Of a stretch of 64,000 bases of DNA, positions 30,018-41,666 are shown in pieces (the first letter of the stretch is position 1; every line of letters begins with the position of its first letter). Location of the stretch: NCBI RefSeq assembly GCF_900106525.1, contig NZ_FNOG01000012.1:32103-96102 (forward strand), read 5' to 3'. The DNA is from Lysobacter enzymogenes (GTDB lineage Bacteria; Pseudomonadota; Gammaproteobacteria; Xanthomonadales; Xanthomonadaceae). Below the pieces are notes generated by a model that was not told where the DNA came from, did not search any database, and saw nothing but the letters and a program-made list of their open reading frames with translations. The position numbers and the translations under genes were made by a program.

Positions 30018-32575
30018 GCACGGGCTCCGAGGGTCTGGGCGATGGTCAGCAAGTCGCCGAACACGCCGGCGGCGGTGACGTCCGGGCCGGCGCCCGGGCC
30101 TTGCACCACCAGCGGATTATCGGCGTAACGGCGCGTGCGGAACTGGATCAGGTTGTCGGTGAGCGCGCCGTGCAAGGCCGCGTGGCCCGGCTGCGGGGTG
30201 ACCACGCCGACGCTGGCGCGGCCGTCGCGGTCGAGGCGGGCGAGATAACGCAGGCTCAGCCCGGCCGCGCGCGCGGCGTCGAAGCGCTGCTGCAGCGGCG
30301 CGTCGAGCTCGTCCAGGCGGGCGAAGAATTCTTCCTTCGATACGCTGCGCAACGACTCCGGCACCAGGCTCTCGACTTCGATCTGCTCCAGCGACAACGG
30401 CCGCCCGGCTTCGCGCGCCAGGATCACCAGCTTGCGCGCGACGTCGGTGCCGGACAGGTCGTCGCGCGGGTCCGGCTCGGTGTAGCCCAGCTCGTGCGCC
30501 TCGCGCACCAGTTGCGAGAACGGCGTGCGGCCGTCGTAGCGGTTGAACAGCCAGGCCAGGGTGCCCGACAGGATGCCTTCGACCTCGGTCAGCTCGTCGC
30601 CGGTGTCGAGCAGCGAGCGCAGGGTCTGGATCACCGGCAGGCCGGCGCCGACCGTGGCCTCGTAGCGGAACTGGCCGCCGTGGCGCGCGGCTTCGCGGAT
30701 CGCCTCGAAGCGCGCCAGCGGGCCGGCGCCGGCGTGCTTGCTCGGGGTGACCACGTGGATGCCGGCGGCGAGCCATTCGGGATAGCGCGCGGCGACCGCG
30801 TCGGAGCCGCTGCAATCGACGATCAGCGCGTGCGGGATGTGCTCGGCGCGCACGTGCGCGGCGAAGCGCTCCAGGTCCAGCGCTTCGGACTCGGCCTCGA
30901 GCGCGTGGACGTCGTCGAACTCGAGCGCGCGCGGCGCCAGACGCATGCGCCGGCTGTCGGCGAGCGCGCGCAGGCGCAGGTCCAGGCGCCGCTGCGGGCG
31001 CGATTCGCGCTGGAAGCGCGGTTGCGCGGCGGCCAGCTGCGCGAGCAGCGCGCGGCCGACCTTGCCCGGGCCGATCACGCCGATGGAAATGCATTGCGGC
31101 GACAGCCAGAACGCCGAATGCGCCGCGCGCAGCGCGCGGGTGGCGTCGCGCGCGGCGATCGCCACCGAGATGTTGCGCTCGCCCGCGCCCTGGGCGATGG
31201 CGCGCAGGTTGACCCGCGCCTTGGCCAAACCGTCGAACAACTGCGCAGCCACGCCGGGCTGGCCGACCATGCCGTCGCCGACCGCGGCCAGCACGCAGAC
31301 GTCCGGGGTGACCTGCACGTGTTGCGCCTGGCCGTCGGCCATCGCTTCGGCGAAGGCGGCGACGATCGCGTCGCGGCCGCGTTCGGCCTCGGCCGCGCGC
31401 ACCACGCAGCAGATCGAATGCTCGGAGGAGCCTTGCGAAATCATCGTCACCGAGACGCCGGCCGCGCGCAGCGCGCCGAACAATCGCTCGGCCGCGCCGG
31501 GTACGCCGACCAGGCCGTTGCCGACCAACTCCAGCACCGCCAGATCGTGGACCAGGCTGAGCCCCTTCACCGGCGCCTGCCCGGGCTGCGCGCGCAGGCT
31601 GATCAGCGTGCCGGGCGAATGCGGGTTGCGGGTGTTGCGGATGCGCAGCGGGATGCCGCGCTGCTGCACCGGCGCCATGGTCTGCGGGTGCAGCACCTTG
31701 GCGCCGAAATAAGCCAGTTCGCAGGCTTCGGCATACGACATCGAGGGCAGGCAGACCGCATCGGGGACCAGCCGCGGATCGGCCGAGAGCACGCCGTCGA
31801 CGTCGGTCCAGATGGTCAGCGCGTCGGCGTCGAACAGGTTGGCGAAGATCGCCGCGGAGTAATCGCTGCCGTTGCGGCCGAGCGTGGTGGTGTAACCGTA
31901 GCCGTCGCGGGCGACGAAGCCGGTGACCACCACGTTGGCCGCGGCGTTGCGTTTTCGCCACGTGGCGAGGTTGTCGCGGCTTTGCGCCCAGTCCACCGCC
32001 ATGCCCATTTCGCTGGGGTGCACCACCAGCACCTCGCGCGCGTCCAGCCGCGCCCAGCCGGCCGGATCGCCGCCGAGCGCGGCGTGGATCAGATAGGACG
32101 ACCACACCTCGCCCAGGCCGGCGATCGCTTGCGGGGTTTTTTCGTCGCGCGAATGCAGAGACTCCAGGGCGTCGCGCAACTGCACGAACTCGGCTTCCAG
32201 CGCTTCCAGCGCGCCGTGGCGGCGGTGCGGGTCGAGCGACAGCGCGGTGTCGAGGTGGCGCTTGCGCAGCGTGGTCCAGGCCGGCTTCCAGTCCTGGCCG
32301 CTCAATCGGGCGTCGACGATCGCGACCAGCGCATCGGTGACGCCCTGCATCGCCGAGACCACCGCGATGCGCTCGCGCGCGCCGTCGTCGAGCAGGCCGA
32401 CCGCGACGCGGTAGCGGTCGGGATCGGCGAGGCTGCTGCCGCCGAACTTGTGCGCGTGGCGTGCGGGCGGGCCGGCCGCGGCCGCATGCGCGGCGGCGGC
32501 GTCGGCAAGAGGATCTTCGCCCGCGGCCGCATCGGGCTGGGCATCGAAAGCGGCTTGGGGTGGGGCGGACGACAT
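30014..32575 (-). CDS. thrA: bifunctional aspartokinase / homoserine dehydrogenase
   Basis: First and third steps from aspartate to threonine in one chain. Start at 32575 ([13 protein letters not shown]) has AGGAG 6 bases upstream; the frame runs on to 32632 within the attenuator. 853 residues: aspartokinase ([14 protein letters not shown] near residue 42, through about 330), two ACT-type regulatory units (about 340-500), then homoserine dehydrogenase with [14 protein letters not shown] and the [13 protein letters not shown] signature. Threonine feedback is expected from the ACT region but is not shown by sequence alone. Confidence 0.97.
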   Translation of the reverse strand: MSSAPPQAAFDAQPDAAAGEDPLADAAAAHAAAAGPPARHAHKFGGSSLADPDRYRVAVGLLDDGARERIAVVSAMQGVTDALVAIVDARLSGQDWKPAWTTLRKRHLDTALSLDPHRRHGALEALEAEFVQLRDALESLHSRDEKTPQAIAGLGEVWSSYLIHAALGGDPAGWARLDAREVLVVHPSEMGMAVDWAQSRDNLATWRKRNAAANVVVTGFVARDGYGYTTTLGRNGSDYSAAIFANLFDADALTIWTDVDGVLSADPRLVPDAVCLPSMSYAEACELAYFGAKVLHPQTMAPVQQRGIPLRIRNTRNPHSPGTLISLRAQPGQAPVKGLSLVHDLAVLELVGNGLVGVPGAAERLFGALRAAGVSVTMISQGSSEHSICCVVRAAEAERGRDAIVAAFAEAMADGQAQHVQVTPDVCVLAAVGDGMVGQPGVAAQLFDGLAKARVNLRAIAQGAGERNISVAIAARDATRALRAAHSAFWLSPQCISIGVIGPGKVGRALLAQLAAAQPRFQRESRPQRRLDLRLRALADSRRMRLAPRALEFDDVHALEAESEALDLERFAAHVRAEHIPHALIVDCSGSDAVAARYPEWLAAGIHVVTPSKHAGAGPLARFEAIREAARHGGQFRYEATVGAGLPVIQTLRSLLDTGDELTEVEGILSGTLAWLFNRYDGRTPFSQLVREAHELGYTEPDPRDDLSGTDVARKLVILAREAGRPLSLEQIEVESLVPESLRSVSKEEFFARLDELDAPLQQRFDAARAAGLSLRYLARLDRDGRASVGVVTPQPGHAALHGALTDNLIQFRTRRYADNPLVVQGPGAGPDVTAAGVFGDLLTIAQTLGARA

Positions 32576-32611
32576 GGCAGGCTCCTGGTGGAGCTCCGCG
32601 GGTCCGTCGAA

Positions 32612-32687
32612 GGTGGGGCCGGCAGCCCGCACCCTGGTCGGGTGCGGAGCGGCGTGGTGGTTCAGCTGGACACGCCCGTCCGCACCC
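32612..32687 (-). promoter_or_regulatory. thr operon attenuator region, mutually exclusive stems
   Basis: Four segments on the minus strand, in order: GGGTGCGGA (32687-32679, inside the leader peptide), TCCGCACCC (32648-32640), GGGTGCGGG (32634-32626) and GCCCCACC (32619-32612). 1 pairs with 2 over nine bases, 2 pairs with 3 over eight, and 3 with 4 with one bulge. This is the 1:2, 2:3, 3:4 logic of amino acid attenuators. No T run follows segment 4, so termination may be Rho-assisted, or the fold may act on thrA translation. Confidence 0.75.
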
Positions 32688-32799
32688 TGTGAGGAGTGGT
32701 ACCGGTACCGGTGGTGGTAATCGACATCGCCGCGACGGCCGATACCCGGCCGTGCGGCTGGGTCGAGACGGAGCGGGCGAGGGCGAGGGCGGCGTGCAT
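32662..32799 (-). CDS. thrL: thr operon leader peptide
   Basis: Forty-five codons from ATG 32799. Residues 25-35 read MSITTTGTGTT: six of the last eight are Thr, with one Ile, the two regulating amino acids of classic thr leaders. A second in-frame ATG at 32727 could give a 21-residue form. Codons 38-41 contain attenuator segment 1. Upstream, TTGACG (32836-32831), 18 bases, TATTGC, 7 bases, then ATG, so the message probably starts at the ATG itself. Confidence 0.87.
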   Translation of the reverse strand: MHAALALARSVSTQPHGRVSAVAAMSITTTGTGTTPHRVRTGVSS

Positions 32800-33018
32800 G
32801 GGCTTAGCAATACCGTGCCGTTGTGCGGCGCGTCAAGAGGGGCCGCGCAAAAATGTGCGCGCGGCGCGAAGCCAATGCCGGCACGGGTTTGCGGTCGCGC
32901 CGATGGCGGCGACTCGGTGCCGGGCAATGGTTTCTGCGGTTACTTTCGGCCGCGCTTGGGCGCGGCCGTTTGCGCGGCGGTTCGGCGCGCGCAGGTGCGC
33001 GCGAGCCCGACCTCGAAC
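32800..33018. promoter_or_regulatory. thr promoter and palindrome upstream
   Basis: Holds the TTGACG/TATTGC pair of the thr operon (minus strand, 32836-32813). A perfect palindrome CGGCCGCGC-TTGG-GCGCGGCCG at 32947-32968 lies just after the end of the PEBP-like gene. The latter may act as a terminator-like hairpin for that gene, though no T run follows on the minus strand. Confidence 0.5.
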
Positions 33019-33597
33019 TCACTTGGGCCGGCTGTACTTCACCGTGATGGTCGCGTGGCCGAGTGCATCGGCGCGGGCCATCGCGCCGCCCAGCATCGCC
33101 TGCGCCTTGGCATCGAGCTTGAGCTTGTCGCTCTTGAGCGCCCACACCGTGAACTCGTAGCGGTGGGTCTTGCCCGGCGGCGGGCACGGGCCGCTGTAGC
33201 CGGCCACGCCGAAATCGTTGCGCAGCGCCATCGCCCCGGCCGGCGGCTTGGCGCCGCGCGGCAGCGCGGCGGTGTCGGCCGGCAGGTTGACCAGGGCCCA
33301 GTGCCACCAGCCGTTGCCGGTGGGCGCGTCGGGGTCGAACACGGTGATCGCGAAGCTGCGCGTGCCTTCGGGCGGGTTCTTCCATTCCAGCGCCGGCGAG
33401 ACGTTGCCGCCGGCGCAGGCCGGGAACAGATGCAGCGCCGGCACTGGCTCGCCTTCGCGCAGGTCGGCGCTTTGCAGGACGAATTCGTCGGCGTGGGCGA
33501 ACGCGCTCAGCGCCAGCGCGGCGACGGCCAGAAGCGCTGCGGTTGCGCGGCGGCCGCGCGAGCGGCGGGCCGATGGGATCGGATCGGGGCGGTGCAT
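33019..33597 (-). CDS. secreted YbhB/YbcL-type PEBP-like protein
   Basis: 192 residues from the ATG at 33597, chosen for AAGGAGAG 6 bases upstream and a signal peptide (ATAALLAVAALALSAFAHA). The PEBP fold is clear: GNVSPALEWKNPPEGTRSFAITVFDPDAP, WWHWALVNLP, GYSGPCPPPGKTHRYEF and VWAL. Bacterial members are small soluble proteins of unclear role, some reported as phospholipid or inhibitor binding. It is divergent from the beta-lytic protease gene; whether the two are related is unknown. Confidence 0.93.
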   Translation of the reverse strand: MHRPDPIPSARRSRGRRATAALLAVAALALSAFAHADEFVLQSADLREGEPVPALHLFPACAGGNVSPALEWKNPPEGTRSFAITVFDPDAPTGNGWWHWALVNLPADTAALPRGAKPPAGAMALRNDFGVAGYSGPCPPPGKTHRYEFTVWALKSDKLKLDAKAQAMLGGAMARADALGHATITVKYSRPK

Positions 33598-34048
33598 GCG
33601 CGGCTCTCCTTGGCGTGCGGGGCGCCAGTGTCGCAGATGCGCATCCTCGATGCTTCGCACGTGCAGCGCGCGGCGCAGGCGCGCGCGGCAGCGCAACAAA
33701 CCCGCGCCGCGGCGCGCGCATTGTGTGCGCTGCTCCCATTTGTGTTCATGCTCGCCGCGCCGCACTGCCTTCGCTTTGCGACGCGATCGCGCACGCGGTG
33801 TGAACCGCATTGAGGAATGGCCGTGCGCAAGCGCATGTACGGCCTCGATTTGAACTGCGTCGCACGACAGCGTCCGCGCCCGCGGTCAGAGTCCGGCCGC
33901 CCGCGGTATACGGACAGCGATCGCGGGGCTCCGCCGATGACGAACGGTCGTGCGCATCCATGCGCATGCGCCGTTCGCCGCTGCGGTTCCGGCTTCGCGG
34001 CCGCAGCGCCGTCCACCACTCTTCAAACGTCTTTCTCGGGAGCAGACC
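33598..34048. other. divergent regulatory gap before beta-lytic protease gene
   Basis: About 450 bp between two divergent secreted-protein genes. It must hold both promoters. I find no clear operator palindrome, and frames in it (for example 33817-34395 plus) are antisense-like. GGGAG at 34038-34042 is the ribosome site of the protease. Confidence 0.45.
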
Positions 34049-35182
34049 ATGAAGAAGATTTCCAAGGCGGGACTGGGGCTGGCGCTGATGTGCGCGCTGG
34101 CGACGATCGGCGGCAACGCCAGCGCGCAGGGCCACGGCCTCAGCGGCGAGGATCTGGTGTATTCCTACGACGAGATGTTCGACTTCGACATCGACGCGTA
34201 TCTGGCCAAGCACGCGCCGCATCTGCGCAAGCATTCGGAAGAGATCTCGCACTGGGCCGGCTACAGCGGGATCAGCCCGAAGGTATTGATCGCGCTGATG
34301 GAGCAGCAGAGCGGCGCGGTCAGCGCCAAGCGCGCGAGCAACCGTCCGTTCGGCAAGCTGGCGCGCGCCGACGGCTTCGGCGCGCAGACCCGTGAGGTCG
34401 CGCTGGCGCTGCGCGAGTCGTTGTACGAGCGCGATCCCGACGGCGCCAAGGGACCGGTGACGCTGGCCCGCGCCAATCCGCTGCAGGCGCTGTTCGAGCG
34501 TTCCGGCGACAACGAGCCGGCGGCCGCGCTGCGCGGCGACGGCGAGTTCCAGCTGGTCTACGGTCGCCTGTTCAACGAACCGCGCCAGGCCAAGGCGGCT
34601 TCGGACCGCTTCGCCAAGGCCGGCCCGGACGTGCAGCCGCTGTCGCCCAACGGCCTGCTGCAGTTCCCGTTCCCGCGCGGCGCCAGCTGGCATGTCGGCG
34701 GCGCGCACACCAACACCGGCTCGGGCAATTACCCGATGTCGTCGCTGGACATGTCGCGCGGCGGCGGCTGGGGCAGCAACCAGAACGGCAACTGGGTGTC
34801 GGCGTCGGCGGCGGGCTCGTTCAAGCGCCACTCTTCGTGCTTCGCCGAGATCGTGCACACCGGCGGCTGGTCGACGACCTACTACCACCTGATGAACATC
34901 CAGTACAACACCGGCGCCAACGTGTCGATGAACACCGCCATCGCCAACCCCGCCAACACCCAGGCGCAGGCGCTGTGCAACGGCGGCCAGTCGACCGGCC
35001 CGCACGAGCATTGGTCGCTGAAGCAGAACGGCAGCTTCTACCACCTCAACGGCACGTATCTGTCGGGCTATCGCATCACCGCCACCGGCAGCAGCTACGA
35101 CACCAACTGCAGCCGGTTCTATCTGACCAAGAACGGCCAGAACTACTGCTACGGCTATTACGTCAATCCGGGCCCGAACTGA
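34049..35182 (+). CDS. beta-lytic metalloendopeptidase precursor (M23)
   Basis: Secreted zinc endopeptidase that cuts peptidoglycan cross-bridges and lyses other bacteria. 377 residues: signal peptide to about residue 25 (NASAQG), a propeptide to 198, and a mature 179-residue enzyme starting SPNGLLQFPFPRGASWHVGG. Zinc ligands of the M23 fold are His and Asp in AHTNTGSGNYPMSSLDMS (about His 220, Asp 234) and the His-x-His in STGPHEHWSLK. Four Cys suggest two disulfides. From memory the mature part is almost identical to the long-known Lysobacter enzyme, so this is the best taxonomic marker in the window. Confidence 0.97.
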   Translation: MKKISKAGLGLALMCALATIGGNASAQGHGLSGEDLVYSYDEMFDFDIDAYLAKHAPHLRKHSEEISHWAGYSGISPKVLIALMEQQSGAVSAKRASNRPFGKLARADGFGAQTREVALALRESLYERDPDGAKGPVTLARANPLQALFERSGDNEPAAALRGDGEFQLVYGRLFNEPRQAKAASDRFAKAGPDVQPLSPNGLLQFPFPRGASWHVGGAHTNTGSGNYPMSSLDMSRGGGWGSNQNGNWVSASAAGSFKRHSSCFAEIVHTGGWSTTYYHLMNIQYNTGANVSMNTAIANPANTQAQALCNGGQSTGPHEHWSLKQNGSFYHLNGTYLSGYRITATGSSYDTNCSRFYLTKNGQNYCYGYYVNPGPN

Positions 35183-35206
35183 GGCCCTGCGGCATCGCCC
35201 GCGTCC

Positions 35207-35848
35207 TCAGCCGCCCCACGGCGGCGGGGGCGCGGGCACCGGCCGGGTCAGGTCGAATTCGATCCGGAACAAACGGCCGGGGCGGGCGAGTTCGTAGACG
35301 AAGCGCTGCGAATCGATCTGCACCGCCCACACGTTCGGCACCGAGACTTCGCGGCCCAGGCGCCGGAACAGCGCGCGGCTTTGCGGATCGGCCGGGAATT
35401 CGTAGCGATCGCCTTCGCCGCGCGGCTTGAGGTCGCCGCCGTACATGGTCAGCTCGTCCTCGCTGCCGTCGCGGTGGCGGTGGTCGTGCTTGAAGCGCAG
35501 TTCGCCGGCGCGGCGGTCGAACACCCAGGTGCGCGAGCGGTCTTCGCCGACCTGGAACGGGATGCGGATCGTGTCGGCCTCGCAGCCGCGCACGTGCATG
35601 ACCAGGGTCTTGCCCACGAACGGGTCGTCGGCGCTGCGCGGGGTGTCGGCGACGATGCGCCCGGCGAAGGCCTGCCCGCACAGCGGCCGCAGGCGTTCGA
35701 ACAACGCGGCCGCGCGCGCGTCGGTGGCGGCGCGTTCGGCCGCGGGCGTGGGCTGCACGGTGTGGCCTAGCACGCAGCCGCCGAGCAGCAGGGCGGCGGC
35801 GAGGGGCAGCAGGGCGAGCGGGCGCAGGATCGGACGGATTGGGTTCAT
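35207..35848 (-). CDS. conserved hypothetical lipoprotein
   Basis: 213 residues with a clear lipoprotein signal (LALLPLAAALLLGGC, Cys about 25). Two further Cys, in LCGQAFAGRIV and VRGCEADTIRIP, could form a disulfide. The rest is beta-rich (VGEDRSRTWVFDRRAGELRFKHDH, DELTMYGGDL) and ends Pro-rich. I recognise it only as a type of conserved secreted protein seen in this family. It converges on the beta-lytic protease gene with a 24-bp gap. Confidence 0.78.
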   Translation of the reverse strand: MNPIRPILRPLALLPLAAALLLGGCVLGHTVQPTPAAERAATDARAAALFERLRPLCGQAFAGRIVADTPRSADDPFVGKTLVMHVRGCEADTIRIPFQVGEDRSRTWVFDRRAGELRFKHDHRHRDGSEDELTMYGGDLKPRGEGDRYEFPADPQSRALFRRLGREVSVPNVWAVQIDSQRFVYELARPGRLFRIEFDLTRPVPAPPPPWGG

Positions 35849-35963
35849 GCGCGCACGCTAGCGGCCGCGCGCGACGCCGGCAAGACAGCCCGCGCCGGCC
35901 TGTGGCCGCGGTCGCCGCCGCGGGATTGGCGCCCGGGCCGGTTTCCGGGTCTAATGCGCACTT

Positions 35964-38038
<2,075 letters not shown>

Positions 38039-38117
38039 CGGCGCGGCAGGAGGTAGCGGTTAGGAGATAGGAGATAGACAAGGGCGGGCGGCTGGCCTGT
38101 GCCGGCGTTTTGGCTCT

Positions 38118-38142
38118 TACTATCTCCCAACTCCTATCCGCT
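38118..38142. repeat. 25-bp repeat, inverse copy of 8906-8930
   Basis: Part of a purine/pyrimidine-rich stretch from 38049 to 38155 with GGAGATAG on one side and CTATCTCC on the other, so it can also fold on itself. It ends a few bases before the channel start codon. Confidence 0.7.
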
Positions 38143-38155
38143 GACTCCTAGCTCA

Positions 38156-38836
38156 ATGGCCAGCTACGCCTCCCTAAAATGGCGCGCCCTCGCTCGCCGC
38201 CACCCGTCGGCGTTCCTGCTGGCGGCGCAGTTGTTGAGCCTGCTGGTCTATCCCTTGTTCGAACCCGCCGGCGGCGGGCGCGTGGTGTTCGGCGCGTTCG
38301 GCGTGCTGGTGCTGGCGCTGGCGGTGTGGGTGGTCAACCGCAGCCCGGCGATCAAGTGGATCGCCTGGATCATCGCGATCCCTGCGTTCGCGCTGTCGGT
38401 CCTGTCGGTGCTGTTCGCCAGCCCCGGCTTGCTGATCTTGTCTTCGGCGCTGGAGGCGGCGCTGTACTTCTACGCGGCCAGCGCGTTGATCGGCTACATG
38501 ATGAGCGACCACAAAGTGACGGCCGACGAACTGTTCGCCGCCGGGGCTACGTTCACGCTGTTGGCCTGGGGCTTCGCCTACGCCTTCGTGGTCTGCCAGG
38601 CCTGGTATCCGGACAGCTTCGTCGGCGCGCAGCGGCCGGGCGAGCCGCGCACCTGGCTGGAGCTGCTGTTCCTGAGTTTCACCAACCTGTCGGCGGTGGG
38701 GCTGGGCGACATCCTGCCGATGTCGCCGGCGGCGCGGGTGCTGACCATGCTCGAGCAGTTCGCCGGCGTGGGCTATGTCGCCGCGGTGGTGTCGCGCCTG
38801 ATCGGGCTGACCATGCTGCGCTATCCGCGTCCATAA
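38156..38836 (+). CDS. two-TM-pore type ion channel protein with VGLGD filter
   Basis: 226 residues from the ATG at 38156. About six hydrophobic spans, then a pore helix and filter in FTNLSAVGLGDILPMS and a last span ending VAAVVSRLIGL. The layout matches bacterial Ion_trans_2 potassium-channel-like proteins, but the canonical TVGYGD filter reads AVGLGD. Selectivity is therefore uncertain. The gene stands alone downstream of thiC and a repeat stretch. Confidence 0.85.
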   Translation: MASYASLKWRALARRHPSAFLLAAQLLSLLVYPLFEPAGGGRVVFGAFGVLVLALAVWVVNRSPAIKWIAWIIAIPAFALSVLSVLFASPGLLILSSALEAALYFYAASALIGYMMSDHKVTADELFAAGATFTLLAWGFAYAFVVCQAWYPDSFVGAQRPGEPRTWLELLFLSFTNLSAVGLGDILPMSPAARVLTMLEQFAGVGYVAAVVSRLIGLTMLRYPRP

Positions 38837-39194
38837 GGCCCGAGCCGGCCGGCCGGCGCTGAACGAAGTTGAAATGACTCCGCGTTAAGCTGGCGGCTGT
38901 GCCAGGGCGAGGCAATCGTTGCGCACCCGATGCGTTACAGATAAGTACGCGGCGTGAGAGGCGTTTTGGAACGATACGTTCCGGCCCGATCGCGGCGAAA
39001 ACCGCCCTGCGACGCTGCGGACCGGTCGTGGCGGCGTTCCCCGGCGCTAGAATAGGCGGCTAGAACAAGCAATGCCGGCGCGCCTTTCCGATCGCGCCAC
39101 CGCGCCATGCCGGATATGTCGGTTGGTCCGTCTTGTGCCTAGGCGTTCAGGCACATGACCGACCGCGGGCAAGTGCGCACCATCAGCAGGATCC
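38837..39194. other. gap upstream of membrane regulator
   Basis: About 360 bp. No gene, repeat or strong hairpin that I can support. It probably contains the promoter of the following gene, but I cannot pick boxes with confidence. Confidence 0.4.
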
Positions 39195-41522
39195 ATGCCG
39201 CGAACCCACGAGCCATCGACGCCGCCCTTGCCCGCCGAGCATCTGCGGGTAGGCGATTGCCTGGTCGACATCCCTCTGCGCGAAATCCGCGCGCCGGGGG
39301 CGCGTCGGCCGCGCCGGATCACGCCCAAAGCGATGGGCGTGCTGCTCGTGCTCGTCGATCACGCCGACCGCGTGGTCAGCCGCGACGCGCTGCTGGCCGA
39401 GGTCTGGCCCGACACCCTGCCGACCGACGACGTGGTGACCCAGGCGATCACCCAGCTGCGCAAGGCCTTCGACGAAGACCGCGGCAACCCGCGCTACATC
39501 GAGACCATCGCCAAGAACGGCTACCGGCTGCTGGCCAAGGTGCGCTGGCTGGTGCCCGAAGCGGCCGCGGACGCCGCGCCGGCCGGCGCGGCCGAGAGCG
39601 ACGCCGGCCTGGCCGACCCCGCCGCGGCCCCGGCGCGCGCGCCGGAGCGGATCGAACCGATCCCGCTGCCGAACCAGCCGCGCCCGCGCGGCACCTGGCG
39701 CTCGATCGTCGCCGCGGTGGCGGCGGTGCTGTGCCTGGTGGTGGGCCTGGTGTGGTGGTCGCTGGCGCGGCAGTCGCACGCGCCCGGCGCGGCGCCGGCG
39801 CCGGTCGATCCGGCGCGGGTCGCCGGCAGCCCGCGCCCGTACCGTCTGATCACCTCGATGCCTGGCTTCGAAGTCCAGCCGACCCTGTCGCCGGACGCGG
39901 CCCTGGTCGCCTACGTGGCCATTCCCGAGGGCCAGCGCGGCACCGCGATCCTGGTCCAGACCACCGACCAGACCCCGCCGCGCCAGCTCAGCCGGCCCAG
40001 CGGCCAGGCCGAGGACAGCACCCCGGCGTGGTCGCCGGACGGGCGCTCGATCGCGTTCCTGCGGGTCGACCCGGCGCGCTCGTGCAAGGTGCTGCTGATC
40101 GCCGCCAACGGCGGCGCCGAGCGCGAGGTCGGCGAATGCGATTCGCGCAACCCGCCGACCTTCGAGTGGACCCCGGACGGCCGCGGCCTGATCTTCGGCA
40201 GCATGCAGACCCCGCAGGGCATGGTCGGCATGCGCGTGCTCGACCTGGCCAGCGGCGAATGGCGCGCGGTGCCGTACCGCCCGGGCGCCGGCAATCTCGA
40301 CCTGTCGCCGCGGTTCTCGCCCGACGGGCGCTGGATCGTGTTCCTGCGCAACAACCCGCAAGGCGACTTCTGGCGCCTGCCGGCCGAGGGCGGCACCGCC
40401 GAGCGGCTGAGCCAGCTCAGCGCCGACGTGCGCGGCTGGGACTGGCTGCCGGACAACCGCAGCATCCTGTTCGGCCGCATGATCGACGGCGACACCCGGC
40501 TGTTCCGCCTGGACCTGGAAACCGGCCAGGCCCGCGACCTGGGCATCGAGTCGGCGCAGTTCCCGGCGGTGGCGGCCTCGCGCCCGGCCGCGGCCTTCGT
40601 CCAGCGCAAGCCTTACTTCGGCCTGTTCCGGGTGGTGCTGGGCGACACCTCCAAGGGCGCGGTGCACGTGGTCGACCCGCTGTTCCCGTCCTCGGCCCGC
40701 GACATGCTGCCGGCGGCGGCGCCGGACGGGCGCCAGATCGTGTTCTTCTCCGACCGCTCCGGCAGCAATCACCTGTGGTGGGCCGACCTGGACCAGCCCG
40801 ATTCGTTGCGCATGCTGCAGGGCGTGACCCCGGGCACCCGCTACGGCGCCTCGTGGTCGGCCGACAGCACCCGGGTGACCGTGGTCGGGCCGGACCCGGA
40901 AGGCCGCAACGCGGTGTTCGAGATCGTTCCGGCCAGCGGACGGGTGACGCGCCTGCCGGTGCCGGTCGAGGAGCCGATCCAGGCCATGCAACTGCCGGAT
41001 CCGAACCGGATCCTGATCCTGGCCAGCGCCGGCGACGGCCGCCTGCGGCTGAGCCTGTTCGACCGCAGCGCCTCGCCGTGGAAGCTGCTGGCGGCGATCG
41101 ACGACGTGTCCGAGGGCCGCGCCGACCCGGCCCACGGCCGCCTGCTGTTCGCGCGCCAGACCCAGGCCGGGCTGTGGCAGGCCGACCTGGCCCTGAGCCC
41201 GGCCAGCATCCGCCAGATCGACGACAGCGAACCGGTCGCCGACCGCTACCGGCTGTGGGATGTGGCCAGCGCGACCGGCGACCTGCGCTACATGGACCAG
41301 CAGCCGACCTGCCTGTCGCTGATGCGCCGGATCGCCACCCCGGAACTGCCGCCCTCGGCCCTGTGCCTGGACCAGAGCCGGCGTTCGGCGATCAACGGAT
41401 TCAGCCTGAGCCCGCGCGGCGACACCGTGTATTTGGCCCTGGCCAAGTGGGACGGCGCCGATATCGGTTACATGGATCTGCCCGAGGAACCGAAAACCTT
41501 TGTGCCGGGCTGGCTCAACTGA
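39195..41522 (+). CDS. CadC-like membrane regulator: winged helix, one TM, beta-propeller
   Basis: 775 residues. Residues 15-118 form an OmpR/PhoB winged-helix DNA-binding domain (RITPKAMGVLLVLVDHADRV, LAEVWPDTLPTDDVVTQAI, RYIETIAKNGYRLLAKV). After a Pro/Ala linker there is one membrane span near 170-192 (IVAAVAAVLCLVVGLVWW). The periplasmic part has TolB/PD40 propeller repeats (SPDGRSIAFLR, TPDGRGLIFGS, SPDGRWIVFLR, APDGRQIVFFSDRSG). It is a one-component regulator: an outside sensor wired directly to DNA. It precedes an AraC gene and a TonB receptor, possible targets. Confidence 0.93.
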   Translation: MPRTHEPSTPPLPAEHLRVGDCLVDIPLREIRAPGARRPRRITPKAMGVLLVLVDHADRVVSRDALLAEVWPDTLPTDDVVTQAITQLRKAFDEDRGNPRYIETIAKNGYRLLAKVRWLVPEAAADAAPAGAAESDAGLADPAAAPARAPERIEPIPLPNQPRPRGTWRSIVAAVAAVLCLVVGLVWWSLARQSHAPGAAPAPVDPARVAGSPRPYRLITSMPGFEVQPTLSPDAALVAYVAIPEGQRGTAILVQTTDQTPPRQLSRPSGQAEDSTPAWSPDGRSIAFLRVDPARSCKVLLIAANGGAEREVGECDSRNPPTFEWTPDGRGLIFGSMQTPQGMVGMRVLDLASGEWRAVPYRPGAGNLDLSPRFSPDGRWIVFLRNNPQGDFWRLPAEGGTAERLSQLSADVRGWDWLPDNRSILFGRMIDGDTRLFRLDLETGQARDLGIESAQFPAVAASRPAAAFVQRKPYFGLFRVVLGDTSKGAVHVVDPLFPSSARDMLPAAAPDGRQIVFFSDRSGSNHLWWADLDQPDSLRMLQGVTPGTRYGASWSADSTRVTVVGPDPEGRNAVFEIVPASGRVTRLPVPVEEPIQAMQLPDPNRILILASAGDGRLRLSLFDRSASPWKLLAAIDDVSEGRADPAHGRLLFARQTQAGLWQADLALSPASIRQIDDSEPVADRYRLWDVASATGDLRYMDQQPTCLSLMRRIATPELPPSALCLDQSRRSAINGFSLSPRGDTVYLALAKWDGADIGYMDLPEEPKTFVPGWLN

Positions 41523-41638
41523 TTGATTCAATTGCGGAAAGTCCTTTCGGAAGTTCATCGGATGTGACATCGTTCCGAATTCGCCTAACTCTCCGTCAAA
41601 TTTCCTGCGCCCGGGTTCGTTGCTCGCGCAAATAAAAA

Positions 41639-41660
41639 CCTCATACCCCGCAAATGAGGT
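41639..41660 (+). promoter_or_regulatory. hairpin covering the ribosome site of the AraC gene
   Basis: CCTCAT near 41639-41644 can pair with ATGAGG (41654-41659), which is the Shine-Dalgarno sequence of the gene starting at 41667. Formation would hide the ribosome site. The pairing is short, so a regulatory role is only a possibility. Confidence 0.4.
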
Positions 41661-41666
41661 GGACCA

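Noticed and set aside
29951..32692. 913-residue plus-strand frame opposite thrA
   Set aside because: Arg/Gln/His-rich shadow of thrA, no recognisable motif.
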